This document shows positions 1-8,741 of a DNA stretch of 64,000 bases, in pieces. The stretch's first letter is position 1, and every line of letters begins with the position of its first letter. The translations under genes and the position numbers were made by a program. This stretch comes from VRUE01 sp963774555 (GTDB taxonomy: Bacteria > Actinomycetota > Thermoleophilia > Solirubrobacterales > 70-9): the NCBI GenBank assembly GCA_963774555.1, contig CAVZFL010000001.1, positions 1,240,001 through 1,304,000 on the forward strand. Direction: 5' to 3'. Below the pieces are notes generated by a model. That model made no database searches. It had not been told where the DNA came from and saw nothing but the letters and a program-made list of their open reading frames with translations.

Positions 1-490
1 CGCGCAGGCCTTTCCCAGCTTCGGCTCCGAGCGCACCGGCGCGCCCGTGGTCGCCTTCTGCCGCTTCTCCGACGCGCCGATCCGCACCCGCGAACCGGTC
101 GCCGAGCCCGATGCCCTGATCGTCCAGGACCCGACGCTGCTGCACCAGGTCGACCTCTTCGCCGGCCTCGACCCGAGCGGCTACGCCCTGATCAACACCG
201 AGCGCAGCATCGACTCGCTCGGCCTCACCGAGTTCGCGAGCGCTTTCGACCCGGCGCGGCTGCTCGCCGTGCCGGCGACGGCGCTGGCTCGCGAGCATCT
301 GGGGCGGCCGCTGCCCAACGCCGCCCTGCTCGGCGCCTTCGCCGCGCTCACCGGGCGACTGCGGCTCGACTCGGTCATCGCCGCGATCCGCGAGCGCTTC
401 AGCGGTGCGAGCGGCGAGGGCAACGTCGCCGCCGCGCGCGCCTGCTTCGAGACCGTGCGAGAGCGCCTGCAGGCGGTCACCGGTGTTTAG
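1..490 (+). CDS. porG: 2-oxoacid:acceptor oxidoreductase gamma subunit (5' partial)
   Basis: Gamma subunit of a pyruvate/2-oxoacid:ferredoxin (or flavodoxin) oxidoreductase, which makes acyl-CoA, CO2 and reduced electron carrier from a 2-oxoacid and CoA. The gene runs in from beyond the left edge in the frame that starts at base 2. The SFGSERTGAPV motif just after the edge is typical of the gamma domain and is followed by a DALIVQDPTLL strand. Only the C-terminal part, about 162 residues, is visible. Its TAG stop overlaps the GTG start of the alpha gene by 8 bases, so the two are translationally coupled. The pyruvate assignment is inferred; another 2-oxoacid is possible. Confidence 0.85.
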   Translation, partial: AQAFPSFGSERTGAPVVAFCRFSDAPIRTREPVAEPDALIVQDPTLLHQVDLFAGLDPSGYALINTERSIDSLGLTEFASAFDPARLLAVPATALAREHLGRPLPNAALLGAFAALTGRLRLDSVIAAIRERFSGASGEGNVAAARACFETVRERLQAVTGV

Positions 491-1736
491 GCAGACCGAG
501 GGCTCCGCCGCGGTCGCCGAGACGGTCGCGCTCTGCCGTCCCGAGGTCGTCTGCGCCTACCCGATCTCGCCGCAGACCCACATCGTCGAGGGGCTCTCCG
601 ACTTCGTCCGCTCCGGCAGGCTCGACCCCTGCGAGTACATGATGGTCGAGTCGGAGTTCGCCGCGCTCTCGGTCTGCATCGGCGCCTCGGCCGCCGGTGC
701 CCGCACCTACACGGCGACCGCCAGCCAGGGCCTGCTCTACATGGCCGAGGCCCTCTACAACGCCTCCGGCCTCGGCCTGCCGATCGTGATGACCGTCGCC
801 AACCGGGCGATCGGCTCGCCGATCAACATCTGGAACGACCACAGCGACTCGATGTCCCAGCGCGATTGCGGCTGGATCCAGCTCTACGCCGAGACCAACC
901 AGGAGGCGGCCGACCTGCACGTCCAGGCCTTCCGCATCGCCGAGCAGCTCTCGCTGCCGGTGATGGTCTGCATGGACGGCTTCATCCTCACCCATGCCTA
1001 CGAGCGGATCGACGTGCCGACGCAGGAGCAGGTCGACGCGCTGCTTCCAGCCTTCGAGCCGCGCCAGGTCCTCGATCCGGCCGATCCGGTGACGATCGGG
1101 GCGATGGTGGGCCCCGAGGCGTTCACCGAGGTCAAGTACCTGGCCCACGCCAAGCAGCTGCAGGCGCTCGACCTGATCCCCGAGGTGGCGGAGGAGTTCG
1201 CCGCTGCTTTCGGCCGCGACTCGGGCGGCCTCGTCCGTCCCTACCGGGCCGAGGATGCGGAGACGATCGTCGTCGCGCTCGGCTCGGTGCTGGGCACGAT
1301 CGAGGACACGATCGACGAGCTGCGCGAGGAGGGGATGAGCATCGGCGCCCTCGCGATCAAGTCCTTCCGGCCCTTCCCGATGGAGGAGGTGCGGGCGGCG
1401 CTGGGTGCGGCGAAGCGGGTCGTCGTGCTGGAGAAGGCGCTGGCGGTCGGCGTCGGCGGCATCGTCTCGGCCAACGTGCGCATGGCGCTCTCCGGCATCC
1501 AGCTGCACGGCTACACGGTGATCGCCGGCCTCGGCGGGCGGCCGATCACGAAACGCTCGTTGCGGGCGCTGTTCGCCGACGCCGTGGCCGATCGTCTCCA
1601 GCCGCTCAACTTCCTCGACATGGACTGGGAGACGGTCGAAGCCGAGCTGAAGCGGATGGGGGCAGGCGGCCGCAGCGGCCCGCACGCCGAGAACGTCCTG
1701 CGCGGGGCCGGCATCGTCGCGGCGAGGTCGCACTGA
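483..1736 (+). CDS. porA: 2-oxoacid:acceptor oxidoreductase alpha subunit
   Basis: Alpha subunit (pyrimidine-binding and transketolase C-terminal-like domains) of the same oxidoreductase. The protein opens VFRQTEGSAAVAET and has CAYPISPQTHIVE, matching the domain I N-terminus of pyruvate:ferredoxin oxidoreductases. TATASQGLLYMAEALYNASG and the RDCGWIQLYAETNQEAADL stretch are also family features. I chose the GTG at 483 because a longer upstream reading would add an alanine/arginine-rich segment inside porG. At about 417 residues it is normal for a split-subunit enzyme. The beta gene starts one base after its stop. The substrate is not fixed by the sequence. Confidence 0.88.
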   Translation: MFRQTEGSAAVAETVALCRPEVVCAYPISPQTHIVEGLSDFVRSGRLDPCEYMMVESEFAALSVCIGASAAGARTYTATASQGLLYMAEALYNASGLGLPIVMTVANRAIGSPINIWNDHSDSMSQRDCGWIQLYAETNQEAADLHVQAFRIAEQLSLPVMVCMDGFILTHAYERIDVPTQEQVDALLPAFEPRQVLDPADPVTIGAMVGPEAFTEVKYLAHAKQLQALDLIPEVAEEFAAAFGRDSGGLVRPYRAEDAETIVVALGSVLGTIEDTIDELREEGMSIGALAIKSFRPFPMEEVRAALGAAKRVVVLEKALAVGVGGIVSANVRMALSGIQLHGYTVIAGLGGRPITKRSLRALFADAVADRLQPLNFLDMDWETVEAELKRMGAGGRSGPHAENVLRGAGIVAARSH

Positions 1737-1737
1737 G

Positions 1738-2802
1738 ATGGCCGGTGCCGAGCAGCGGGTGAAGCTCTACCAGACGGATACGTTCGCCGCGGGGAATCGG
1801 CTGCTCGACCCCGAGCAGCGCACGGTGCAGGCGCGCATGGACCGCTCCAACAGCCTCACCTCGGGCCATCGAGCCTGCCAAGGCTGCGGCGAGGCGCTTG
1901 GCGCCCGCTACGCGCTCGACGCGGCGATGCGGGCCACCGGCGGCAAGCTGATCGCCGCCAACGCGACCGGCTGCCTCGAGGTCTTCTCGACGCCCTTCCC
2001 CGAGTCCTCCTGGCAGCTGCCCTGGATCCACTCGCTGTTCGGCAACGCGCCCGCCGTCGCCAGCGGTGTTGCCGCGGCGCTGCGGGCGAAGGGGCGCGAG
2101 GACGTGCGCGTGGTCGGCCAGGGCGGCGACGGCGGCACCGTCGACATCGGCTTCGGCTGTCTCTCCGGGATGTTCGAGCGCGGCGACGACGTGCTCTTCA
2201 TCTGTTACGACAACGAGGCCTACATGAACACCGGCGTGCAGCGCTCGGGCGCGACACCCCCCGCGGCGCGGACCGCGAACACGAAGCCGATCGGCGCCAA
2301 TCCGGGCAACCCCTTCGGTCAGGGCAAGGACATGCCGCGGATCGCGATGGCGCACGGCATCCCCTACGTGGCCACGGCAACGGTCGCCGACCTGCACGAC
2401 CTCGAGCGCAAGGTCGAGCGGGCGATGGAGCTGCGCGGCTCCCGCTACCTCCACCTCTTCGTCCCCTGCCCGCTCGGCTGGGGCGCTGCGGCTGCCGACA
2501 CGATCAAGATCGCGCGGCTGGTCCGCGAGAGCGGCCTCTTCCCGGTCTTCGAGGCCGAGCAGGGCGAGGTCACGGCGGTGTCGAAGATCCGCCGCCAGGT
2601 GCCGGTCGAGGAGTACCTGCGCCCGCAGCGCCGCTACGCCCACCTCTTCGGCGAGAACGGCCGCCCGGACGTGATCGAGCGCCTGCAGGCGATGGCCGAC
2701 GAGAACATCCGCCGCTACGGCCTGCTGCCCGACGACGGGTGTAACGCGTTGTCCACCCATCAGGGGGAGAAAACGTTGCACCCCAGCGGGGGCGCGTCGT
2801 GA
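1738..2802 (+). CDS. porB: 2-oxoacid:acceptor oxidoreductase beta subunit (TPP-binding)
   Basis: The 354-residue thiamine-pyrophosphate subunit. CQGCGE near residue 44 supplies part of the cluster/TPP region. GDGGTVDIG at about residue 130 followed by NEAYMNTGVQRSG is the Mg-TPP motif and its pairing loop. The segment GATPPAARTANTKPIG is the usual substrate-channel loop of pyruvate:ferredoxin oxidoreductases, which supports pyruvate. It sits third in the operon and its TGA overlaps the GTG of the next gene (GTGA). No 4Fe-4S domain is present here; the ferredoxin domain is carried by the following gene. Confidence 0.88.
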   Translation: MAGAEQRVKLYQTDTFAAGNRLLDPEQRTVQARMDRSNSLTSGHRACQGCGEALGARYALDAAMRATGGKLIAANATGCLEVFSTPFPESSWQLPWIHSLFGNAPAVASGVAAALRAKGREDVRVVGQGGDGGTVDIGFGCLSGMFERGDDVLFICYDNEAYMNTGVQRSGATPPAARTANTKPIGANPGNPFGQGKDMPRIAMAHGIPYVATATVADLHDLERKVERAMELRGSRYLHLFVPCPLGWGAAAADTIKIARLVRESGLFPVFEAEQGEVTAVSKIRRQVPVEEYLRPQRRYAHLFGENGRPDVIERLQAMADENIRRYGLLPDDGCNALSTHQGEKTLHPSGGAS

Positions 2803-4439
2803 CGAACAACAAGCCCTATGCGGTCACCCTCGACGTCGGCTCCAGCCGCGCCAACCACACCGGGAGCTGGCGCACTGAGCGAGCTGTCTACGTCGACCGG
2901 CTACCGCCCTGCAACAACGCCTGTCCCGCTGGCGAGAACATCCAGGCCTGGCTGTACGAGGCGGAGGAGGGGGAGGGCGGCTACGAGCGTGCCTGGCGCA
3001 AGCTGGTCGAGGAGAACCCGCTGCCGGCGATCATGGGGCGGGTCTGTTACCACCCCTGCGAGACCGCCTGCAACCGCGGCCAGCTCGACGAGGCAGTCGG
3101 CATCCACTCGGTCGAGCGCTTCCTCGGCGATGAGGCGATCAAGCACGGCTGGCAGATCGAGCTCGACGCCGAGCCCAGCGGCAAGCGGGTGCTCGTCGTC
3201 GGCGCCGGCCCCTCCGGGCTCTCCGCCGCCTACCACCTGACCCGGCTCGGCCACGCGGTGACGATCCACGAGGCGGGGCCGATGGCCGGCGGGATGATGC
3301 GCTTCGGCATTCCCCAGTACCGGCTTCCCCGTGACGTGCTCGAGGCCGAGGTGCAGCGGATCCTCGACCTCGGCGTGACGCTGGAGCTGAACCGCAAGGT
3401 CGAGAACGTGGTCGAGGAGATGGGGGAGGGAGGGTTCGACGCCGCCTTCCTCGCCGTAGGCGCTCACATCGGCCGCCGCGCCTACATCCCCGCCGGCGAG
3501 GCCGCGCGCATCCTCGATGCGGTCTCGCTGCTGGAGAGCATGGAGGGCGCCGAGCCGCCGCAGCTGGGCAGGCGGGTGGCGGTCTACGGCGGCGGCGACA
3601 CGGCGATGGACGTTGCCCGCACCGCCAAGCGCCTCGGCGCCACCGACGCGGTGGTCGTCTACCGTCGCACCCCCGATCGCATGCCCGCCCACGAGTTCGA
3701 GGTCGAGGAGGCGGCCGAAGAGGGCGTGATGATGAAGTGGCTCTCGACGATCAAGCGCTTCGAGGGCGGCAAGCTGCTGCTGGAGCGCATGGAGCTCGAC
3801 GAGACAGGCTTCCCGCAGCCGACCGGGGAGACCGAGGAGCTGGAGGCGGACTCGCTGGTCCTGGCGCTGGGCCAGGAAGCCGACCTGGCGCTGCTGGAGG
3901 GCGTGCCCGGGATAGAGGTCGCCGACGGCGTCGTCCAGGTCGGCCCCAACATGATGACCGGCCACCCCGGGGTCTTCGCCGGCGGCGACATGGTGCCGGC
4001 CGAGCGCACGGTCACGGTCGGGGTGGGCCACGGCAAGAAGGCCGCCCGCAACATCGACGGCTGGCTGCGCCAGCGCCCCTACGAGCCACCGGTCAAGCAC
4101 GAGCTCGCCGGGTTCGAGACGCTCAACACCTGGTACTTCGCCGACGCCCCCCGCACCGAGCAGCCGCGGCTGGAGGCGGCGCGGCGGGCCTCCTCGTTCG
4201 ACGAGGTCGTCAGCGGCCTCGACGAGGACAACGCCCTGTTCGAGGCCCGTCGCTGCCTCTCCTGCGGCAACTGCTTCTCCTGTGACAACTGCTACGGCGT
4301 CTGCCCCGACAACGCCGTGATCAAGCTCGGCCAGCCCGGCGAGCTCTACGAGATCGACCTCGACTTCTGCAAGGGCTGCGGCCTCTGCGTCGCCGAGTGC
4401 CCCTGTGGGGCGATCGAGATGGTCCCCGAGCAGATTTGA
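2799..4439 (+). CDS. FAD/NAD(P)-dependent oxidoreductase (GltD-like) fused to 2x[4Fe-4S] ferredoxin
   Basis: Electron-transfer subunit of the upstream 2-oxoacid oxidoreductase, 546 residues. Order of parts: an N-terminal cysteine domain like the glutamate synthase small subunit (NACPAGENIQAW, then VCYHPCETACNRG); an FAD Rossmann motif GAGPSGLSAAY near residue 134; an NAD(P)H motif YGGGDTAMD near 262; and a C-terminal ferredoxin with CLSCGNCFSCDNCYGVCP near 486 and CKGCGLCVAECPCG near 524. This would let the complex exchange electrons with NAD(P)H as well as ferredoxin. It starts at GTG and overlaps porB by 4 bases. The coupling to NAD(P)H is inferred from domains; no gene symbol is safe. Confidence 0.85.
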   Translation: MTNNKPYAVTLDVGSSRANHTGSWRTERAVYVDRLPPCNNACPAGENIQAWLYEAEEGEGGYERAWRKLVEENPLPAIMGRVCYHPCETACNRGQLDEAVGIHSVERFLGDEAIKHGWQIELDAEPSGKRVLVVGAGPSGLSAAYHLTRLGHAVTIHEAGPMAGGMMRFGIPQYRLPRDVLEAEVQRILDLGVTLELNRKVENVVEEMGEGGFDAAFLAVGAHIGRRAYIPAGEAARILDAVSLLESMEGAEPPQLGRRVAVYGGGDTAMDVARTAKRLGATDAVVVYRRTPDRMPAHEFEVEEAAEEGVMMKWLSTIKRFEGGKLLLERMELDETGFPQPTGETEELEADSLVLALGQEADLALLEGVPGIEVADGVVQVGPNMMTGHPGVFAGGDMVPAERTVTVGVGHGKKAARNIDGWLRQRPYEPPVKHELAGFETLNTWYFADAPRTEQPRLEAARRASSFDEVVSGLDEDNALFEARRCLSCGNCFSCDNCYGVCPDNAVIKLGQPGELYEIDLDFCKGCGLCVAECPCGAIEMVPEQI

Positions 4440-4507
4440 TCCTTTTTCATCCTTAAATTGATCAGCAGCACTTGATCGATACGGGTCCGGTCGCATAGGT
4501 TCCGGGT

Positions 4508-6019
4508 GTGCCGGGCGATGGTGCACTCGAGAATCTCCGGAAGGTGGACCACATCGTGGTCCTGATGCTCGAGAACCGCTCCTTCGACCACATGCTCGGC
4601 TACCTCTCGCTGCCGGGCGAGGACGGCAAGCCCCTGCGTCCCGACATCGACGGGCTGACCGGTCCGGAGGTCAACTTCAACCTCTACAGGAACGACCCCG
4701 ATCCGATCCCGATCGCACCGTTCGGCAACGCGCGGCTGGTCAAGTCGCAGGACCCCGACCACTCGGGGAAGGGCGTGGCCGAGCAGATGGAAGGGGACAT
4801 GGGGGGATTCGTCGACAACTACATGTCGACCCGGGACCCTGACGCCACTGCTCCCAAGCCCGGAGATCCGATGCGTTACCAGGATGCCGCCAACGTGCCG
4901 GTCTTCGATTTCCTCGCCAGCGAGTTCGCCGTCTGCGACCGCTGGTTCTGCTCTGTTCCGGGGTCCACCTGGCCCAACCGCCTCGCCTCGCTCACCGGCG
5001 AGGCGCGGGAACTGAGCAACATCAACCCCCCGCTCTACAGCCGCCGCTCGTTCGTGCGCTCGTTGCCCAAGACGGTGCGCTGGCGCTGGTACTCCTCCGA
5101 TCCGGGGTCGCTGCGCCTGGTCGACGGTCGCTACCGGGTCGGCTGGGAGCAGAACTTCGCCTACATCGAAAAGCCGAGCGCGTTTCAGCCGGCGACTCTG
5201 TTCGGCGACATCCGCGACGAACGGCTTCCGGACCTGGCCTGGATCGACCCCAACTTCGTCGACCTCGGCGGCCTTTCGGGTGCCGATGACGACCACCCTC
5301 CGACCGACGTGATGGCTGCCCAGAGCTTCGTCCTGAAGATCTACAACATGCTGCGCTCGAGGCCGGCGCTGTGGGAAAAGACGATGCTGGCGATCGTCTA
5401 TGACGAGCACGGTGGCTTCTACGACCATCGCCATCCGGGGGACGGGCTGCCGCCGGGGTTCACCGAACGGGCCGAGTTCGGCACCTTCGGGCCGCGGGTT
5501 CCGGCGATCGTGGTCTCTCCCTACGTAGGCCGCGGAACCGCGTACGGCTCGGCGCAGGACAACGATCTCCGCTACCTCTACGACCACACCAGCCTGATCA
5601 AGACGATCCTGCTCCGCTTTGCCGACGGCGACTTCTCCGGGCTGCCGGCCCGGGTCGCTTCGGCCGCGCATCTCGGCCACCTGCTGACCGAGCCGACGCC
5701 ACGCCAGGCGCCGGCGGTGCCGAAGAAGGCGGTGGACGGGGCTGTCGAGTGGTGGGCGCGGCAGATCCGCCGCCACCTGACCGAGCCGATGGCGACCGTG
5801 CCTGCGCTGGAAGAGCTGCGTGAGGGCGAAAGCGAAGGGTTGGAGCGGGTCGGCGAGCGCATCTGGGAAGCGATCGATTGGATCGTCGACCGACTGCCCT
5901 TCGTCCACAGGCGGAGGCCGCCGATCGCGATCTCCAGCGACGCGAACGAGCTGGAGCAGGGCATCGCCGCGGCGGCGGTGAAGATCCGCAAGAAGGGCCT
6001 GCCACCGGGGCAGCCCTGA
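4508..6019 (+). CDS. Phosphoesterase of the phospholipase C / AcpA family
   Basis: A 503-residue member of the alkaline-phosphatase-fold phosphoesterases (bacterial phospholipase C / acid phosphatase group). The N-terminus VDHIVVLMLENRSFDHMLGY carries the metal-binding and nucleophile region, VPGSTWPNRLASLTG is the conserved active-site turn, and YDEHGGFYDHR is the C-terminal metal-binding motif. It likely hydrolyses phosphodiester or phosphomonoester bonds of lipids or other phosphocompounds. From the GTG start no signal peptide or Tat motif is visible, unlike many secreted relatives, so it may be cytosolic. It stands alone, 68 bases after the oxidoreductase operon. Confidence 0.85.
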   Translation: MPGDGALENLRKVDHIVVLMLENRSFDHMLGYLSLPGEDGKPLRPDIDGLTGPEVNFNLYRNDPDPIPIAPFGNARLVKSQDPDHSGKGVAEQMEGDMGGFVDNYMSTRDPDATAPKPGDPMRYQDAANVPVFDFLASEFAVCDRWFCSVPGSTWPNRLASLTGEARELSNINPPLYSRRSFVRSLPKTVRWRWYSSDPGSLRLVDGRYRVGWEQNFAYIEKPSAFQPATLFGDIRDERLPDLAWIDPNFVDLGGLSGADDDHPPTDVMAAQSFVLKIYNMLRSRPALWEKTMLAIVYDEHGGFYDHRHPGDGLPPGFTERAEFGTFGPRVPAIVVSPYVGRGTAYGSAQDNDLRYLYDHTSLIKTILLRFADGDFSGLPARVASAAHLGHLLTEPTPRQAPAVPKKAVDGAVEWWARQIRRHLTEPMATVPALEELREGESEGLERVGERIWEAIDWIVDRLPFVHRRRPPIAISSDANELEQGIAAAAVKIRKKGLPPGQP

Positions 6020-6095
6020 CCTCCGCTCGCGAAAATTGACGCATCTGCGCGTTTGAGCGCACCACGCGCGCGCCGCGACCCCTCAGGGTGCGGGC

Positions 6096-7427
6096 ATGGT
6101 CCGCAGCAACGAGAACGGGCAGGCGCTGCCGCTGGCCCTCGGCGGCGCCCTGGCGCTGATCGCGGCGGCGCTGGCCCTGGTTGCGATCGCCGGGGCGATG
6201 ACCGGCAAGGGGCGGGTGCAGCGGGCGGCTGACCTGGCGGCGATCTCGGCCGCGCGGTCGATGCGCGACGATCTCTCGCGCCTGCTCTCGCCGGCCTCCC
6301 TGCTCGACGGATCGCCGAACCCTGTCCACATCGGCAAGGCCGCCTACCTGGGGCGGGCGCGATTGGCGGCGATCGATGCGGCAGTGGCCAACGAGGTCTC
6401 GGCGACCCACCTGCGGGTCTCCTTCCCGGATCGGGGCTCGTTCGCCCCCCTGCGCGTCAGGGCCGTCGTGCTCGCCGCGGTCGAGGCCGGCAAGGGGGAG
6501 GTCAAGACCGAAGCCTCGGCCGTCGCCGAAGCCGGCGCGTCGGCGAGCCCCGCCAGCATCCAGCCGGCGACGGCGACCGGCGGCGGCTACAGCGGCCCGC
6601 TCGTCTACCGGCAGGGCAAGGGGATGCGCCCCGACGTCGCCGCCGCCTTCGACCGGATGGCGGCCGCGGCCTCTGCCGCCGGTATCGCGCTGGTCGTCAA
6701 CTCGGCGTTCCGCTCCGACGCCGAACAGGCGGCCCTCTTCGCCGCCCACCCCGACCCCACCTGGGTGGCTCCACCGGGTCACTCGCTGCACCGCTGCGCC
6801 ACCGAGCTCGACCTCGGCCCGGAAACCGCCTACGGCTGGCTGGCGGCCAACGCGGGTCGTTTCGGCTTCGTCCAGCGCTACTCCTGGGAGGCTTGGCACT
6901 ACGGGCTCGCGACGGGTCCGCCGCCCTGCTCGGAGGCGGGGAATGCGCTCGGCGCGGGCGGGGGAGACGGGGCGCTCTCCGGCGCCAACGGCCTGCCGTC
7001 GTTCGTTCCCGCTCGCTTCCGCCCCCCGATCCTTCGCGCCGCAGCCCGCTGGAACGTCTCGGCTGCCTTGCTTGCCGCCCAGCTGATGGCGGAGTCGAAC
7101 TTCGACCCCTATGCGGTCTCGCCAGCGGGGGCGCTGGGGATCGCTCAGTTCATCCCGTCCACGGCGGCCGCATACGGCCTGCGCGATCCCTTCAACCCGG
7201 CTGAAGCGATCGACGCCCAGGCCCACCTGATGTCGGACCTGATCCGCCAGCTCGGCTCGCCCCAACTCGCCCTGGCCGCCTACAACGCCGGCCCGGCCCC
7301 GGTCGACGCCTGCCACTGCGTTCCGGCCATTCCCGAGACAAGGGCCTACGTCGGCCGAATCCTCGCGCTGCTCGGCGGTGCCGGAGCCCTCGTCGCGCCC
7401 ACTTTCGAGGTCAGGCTGGTCGCATGA
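6096..7427 (+). CDS. TadG-like anchor + VanY D,D-carboxypeptidase + lytic transglycosylase fusion
   Basis: A 443-residue three-part cell-wall protein. Residues 1-50 (NENGQALPLALGGALALIAA, then QRAADLAAISAAR) match the membrane anchor of TadE/TadG-like proteins (Rv3654c type). Residues about 165-270 form a VanY/D-alanyl-D-alanine carboxypeptidase domain with SAFRSDAEQAALF, PGHSLHRCATELDLG and WEAWHYG, which supply the zinc ligands. Residues about 310-425 form a lytic transglycosylase domain with AAQLMAESNFDPYAVSPAGA, LGIAQFIPSTAAAYG and LAAYNAGP. It would sit in the membrane and cut both peptide and glycan of peptidoglycan. The domain combination is unusual; individual domain calls are firm. 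Confidence 0.85.
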   Translation: MVRSNENGQALPLALGGALALIAAALALVAIAGAMTGKGRVQRAADLAAISAARSMRDDLSRLLSPASLLDGSPNPVHIGKAAYLGRARLAAIDAAVANEVSATHLRVSFPDRGSFAPLRVRAVVLAAVEAGKGEVKTEASAVAEAGASASPASIQPATATGGGYSGPLVYRQGKGMRPDVAAAFDRMAAAASAAGIALVVNSAFRSDAEQAALFAAHPDPTWVAPPGHSLHRCATELDLGPETAYGWLAANAGRFGFVQRYSWEAWHYGLATGPPPCSEAGNALGAGGGDGALSGANGLPSFVPARFRPPILRAAARWNVSAALLAAQLMAESNFDPYAVSPAGALGIAQFIPSTAAAYGLRDPFNPAEAIDAQAHLMSDLIRQLGSPQLALAAYNAGPAPVDACHCVPAIPETRAYVGRILALLGGAGALVAPTFEVRLVA

Positions 7428-7472
7428 CGGTTAGAGAGAAAAGCCGCAGGAGGCCAGTTCCTGCAACTCGTC

Positions 7473-7498
7473 GTGTATCCATACACCCAAGGGTGTAT
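7473..7498. promoter_or_regulatory. Candidate VapB operator (overlapping palindromes)
   Basis: Three alternating half-sites lie just before the vapB start: GTGTAT at 7473-7478, ATACAC at 7481-7486, and GTGTAT at 7493-7498. The right pair extends to a perfect 8-base inverted repeat, ATACACCC (7481-7488) and GGGTGTAT (7491-7498), with an AA spacer. It ends 9 bases upstream of the ATG. Paired palindromes at this place are the usual autoregulation site of toxin-antitoxin operons; binding is inferred. Confidence 0.6.
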
Positions 7499-7507
7499 CT
7501 TGATTCC

Positions 7508-7720
7508 ATGACGCGAACGAACATCGAGATCGACGACGTGCTGGTCGATCGAGCGATGCGCCTCTACCGGCTGCGCAGCAAGCGCGAGGCGGTGGACCTC
7601 GCCCTGCGCAGGCTCGTCGGCGAGCCGATGAGCCGCGAGGAGGCGCTTGCCACCGAGGGCACCGGTTGGGTCGGCGATCTCGGCGAGATTCGCTCGCGAG
7701 AAGAGATCCCAGGGCGATGA
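7508..7720 (+). CDS. vapB: VapB-type ribbon-helix-helix antitoxin
   Basis: A 70-residue antitoxin. MTRTNIEIDDVLVDRAMRLY followed by SKREAVDLALRRLV is the ribbon-helix-helix DNA-binding fold of the VapB family. The C-terminal tail (residues about 45-70) should wrap the toxin. I chose the ATG at 7508 because a reading from 7424 would run through the palindromic operator. Its TGA overlaps the toxin start by 4 bases (ATGA), as is typical for a coupled pair. It probably represses its own promoter. Confidence 0.85.
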   Translation: MTRTNIEIDDVLVDRAMRLYRLRSKREAVDLALRRLVGEPMSREEALATEGTGWVGDLGEIRSREEIPGR

Positions 7721-8121
7721 TCCTGGTCGACAGCTCCGCCTGGATCGAGTTCCTGCGCGCGACCGGCAGCCCAGCTCATCTGCGGTTGCGCGCCGCGCTG
7801 CAAGAGAGCGTCGAGCTTGCCAGCACCGACGTAATCGTGATGGAGATCCTCGCCGGCGCCCGCGACGAGGCCGATCGGGATCGCTTGCGGCGTCTCCTCT
7901 ACGGCCAGGAGTTTCTAGCGGTTGACGGCCCGGCCGACTACGAGCAGGCGGCCGAGATCTACCGTCTCTGCCGCAGCGGCGGCGAGACGCCGCGAAAGCT
8001 CAGCGACTGCCTGATCGCCGCGGTGGCGATCCGCAACGAAGCGGAACTGCTCTGCCAGGACACCGATTTCGAGGCGATCGCGCGCCACGCTCCGCTGAAA
8101 ATCCTCGCTCAAGCCGACTGA
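7717..8121 (+). CDS. vapC: VapC-type PIN-domain toxin ribonuclease
   Basis: A 134-residue PIN-domain toxin. MILVDSSAWIEFLR carries the first catalytic aspartate, VIVMEILAGARDE gives the conserved glutamate, KLSDCLIAAVAI the second acidic site, and LLCQDTDFEAIA the last aspartate. Such toxins are Mg-dependent endoribonucleases that cleave tRNA or rRNA; the target here is unknown. It starts at the ATG overlapping the vapB stop. An earlier start at 7666 would overlap most of vapB and is not needed. Confidence 0.88.
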   Translation: MILVDSSAWIEFLRATGSPAHLRLRAALQESVELASTDVIVMEILAGARDEADRDRLRRLLYGQEFLAVDGPADYEQAAEIYRLCRSGGETPRKLSDCLIAAVAIRNEAELLCQDTDFEAIARHAPLKILAQAD

Positions 8122-8237
8122 GCAGGCCACACCCATCCGGCCATGTTTGGCCGTGGTGTTGGCCGGTCCGGCCGTTGACGTGGTGCGCAACCCGTGGCGA
8201 GACTCAAGCGACCCGATCCCATCCCGAAGGGAGACAC

Positions 8238-8696
8238 ATGAAGGCTCGTTACCTCGTCCCGGCGCTGGCCGTCTGCGGCGCGGCCGCCTTGCTCGTCGGT
8301 TGTGGAGGCGGCTCCGATGAGACCACCGTCAAGGTGATCGAGCACGCCGAAACCGACACCGTCCGCCACATCGGGCCGAAGAGCGAGGAAGACTCGGTCG
8401 GCGACGTCCTTGCCTTCGCCAACCCGGTCTTCGACTCGGAAAACAAGAAGCAGGTCGGGACCGACAACGGACAGTGCGTGCGCACTGTCGCCGGCAAGGC
8501 ATGGGAGTGCATCTGGACGGTCCGCCTCTCCGGCGGGCAGGTCACCGTTGAGGGCCCCTTCGAAGAAGGCACGGACACGGAATTCGCCATCACCGGTGGA
8601 ACCGGCGAATACAAGGACGCGAGCGGCCAGATGACGCTCCACGCCCGCAACGAAGAAGAAACCGAATACGAGTTCACCTACGAAATCGACAAGTAG
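8238..8696 (+). CDS. Small lipoprotein with allene-oxide-cyclase-like barrel
   Basis: A 152-residue exported lipoprotein. The N-terminus MKARYLVPALAVCGAAALLV ends in a GCGGG lipobox, so cysteine about 22 would be lipidated. The rest is a beta-rich domain with FAITGGTGEYKDASGQMTL; the GGTGxYxxAxG pattern is seen in dirigent/allene-oxide-cyclase-like barrels. I chose the ATG at 8238, preceded by GAAGGGAG, over the longer reading from 8175. No enzymatic role is evident. It probably sits on the outer face of the membrane. Confidence 0.75.
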   Translation: MKARYLVPALAVCGAAALLVGCGGGSDETTVKVIEHAETDTVRHIGPKSEEDSVGDVLAFANPVFDSENKKQVGTDNGQCVRTVAGKAWECIWTVRLSGGQVTVEGPFEEGTDTEFAITGGTGEYKDASGQMTLHARNEEETEYEFTYEIDK

Positions 8697-8741
8697 AGGC
8701 GAAGCCGCCCGACGGCAATCGGCCGGCTAGACTGCGCCCCG

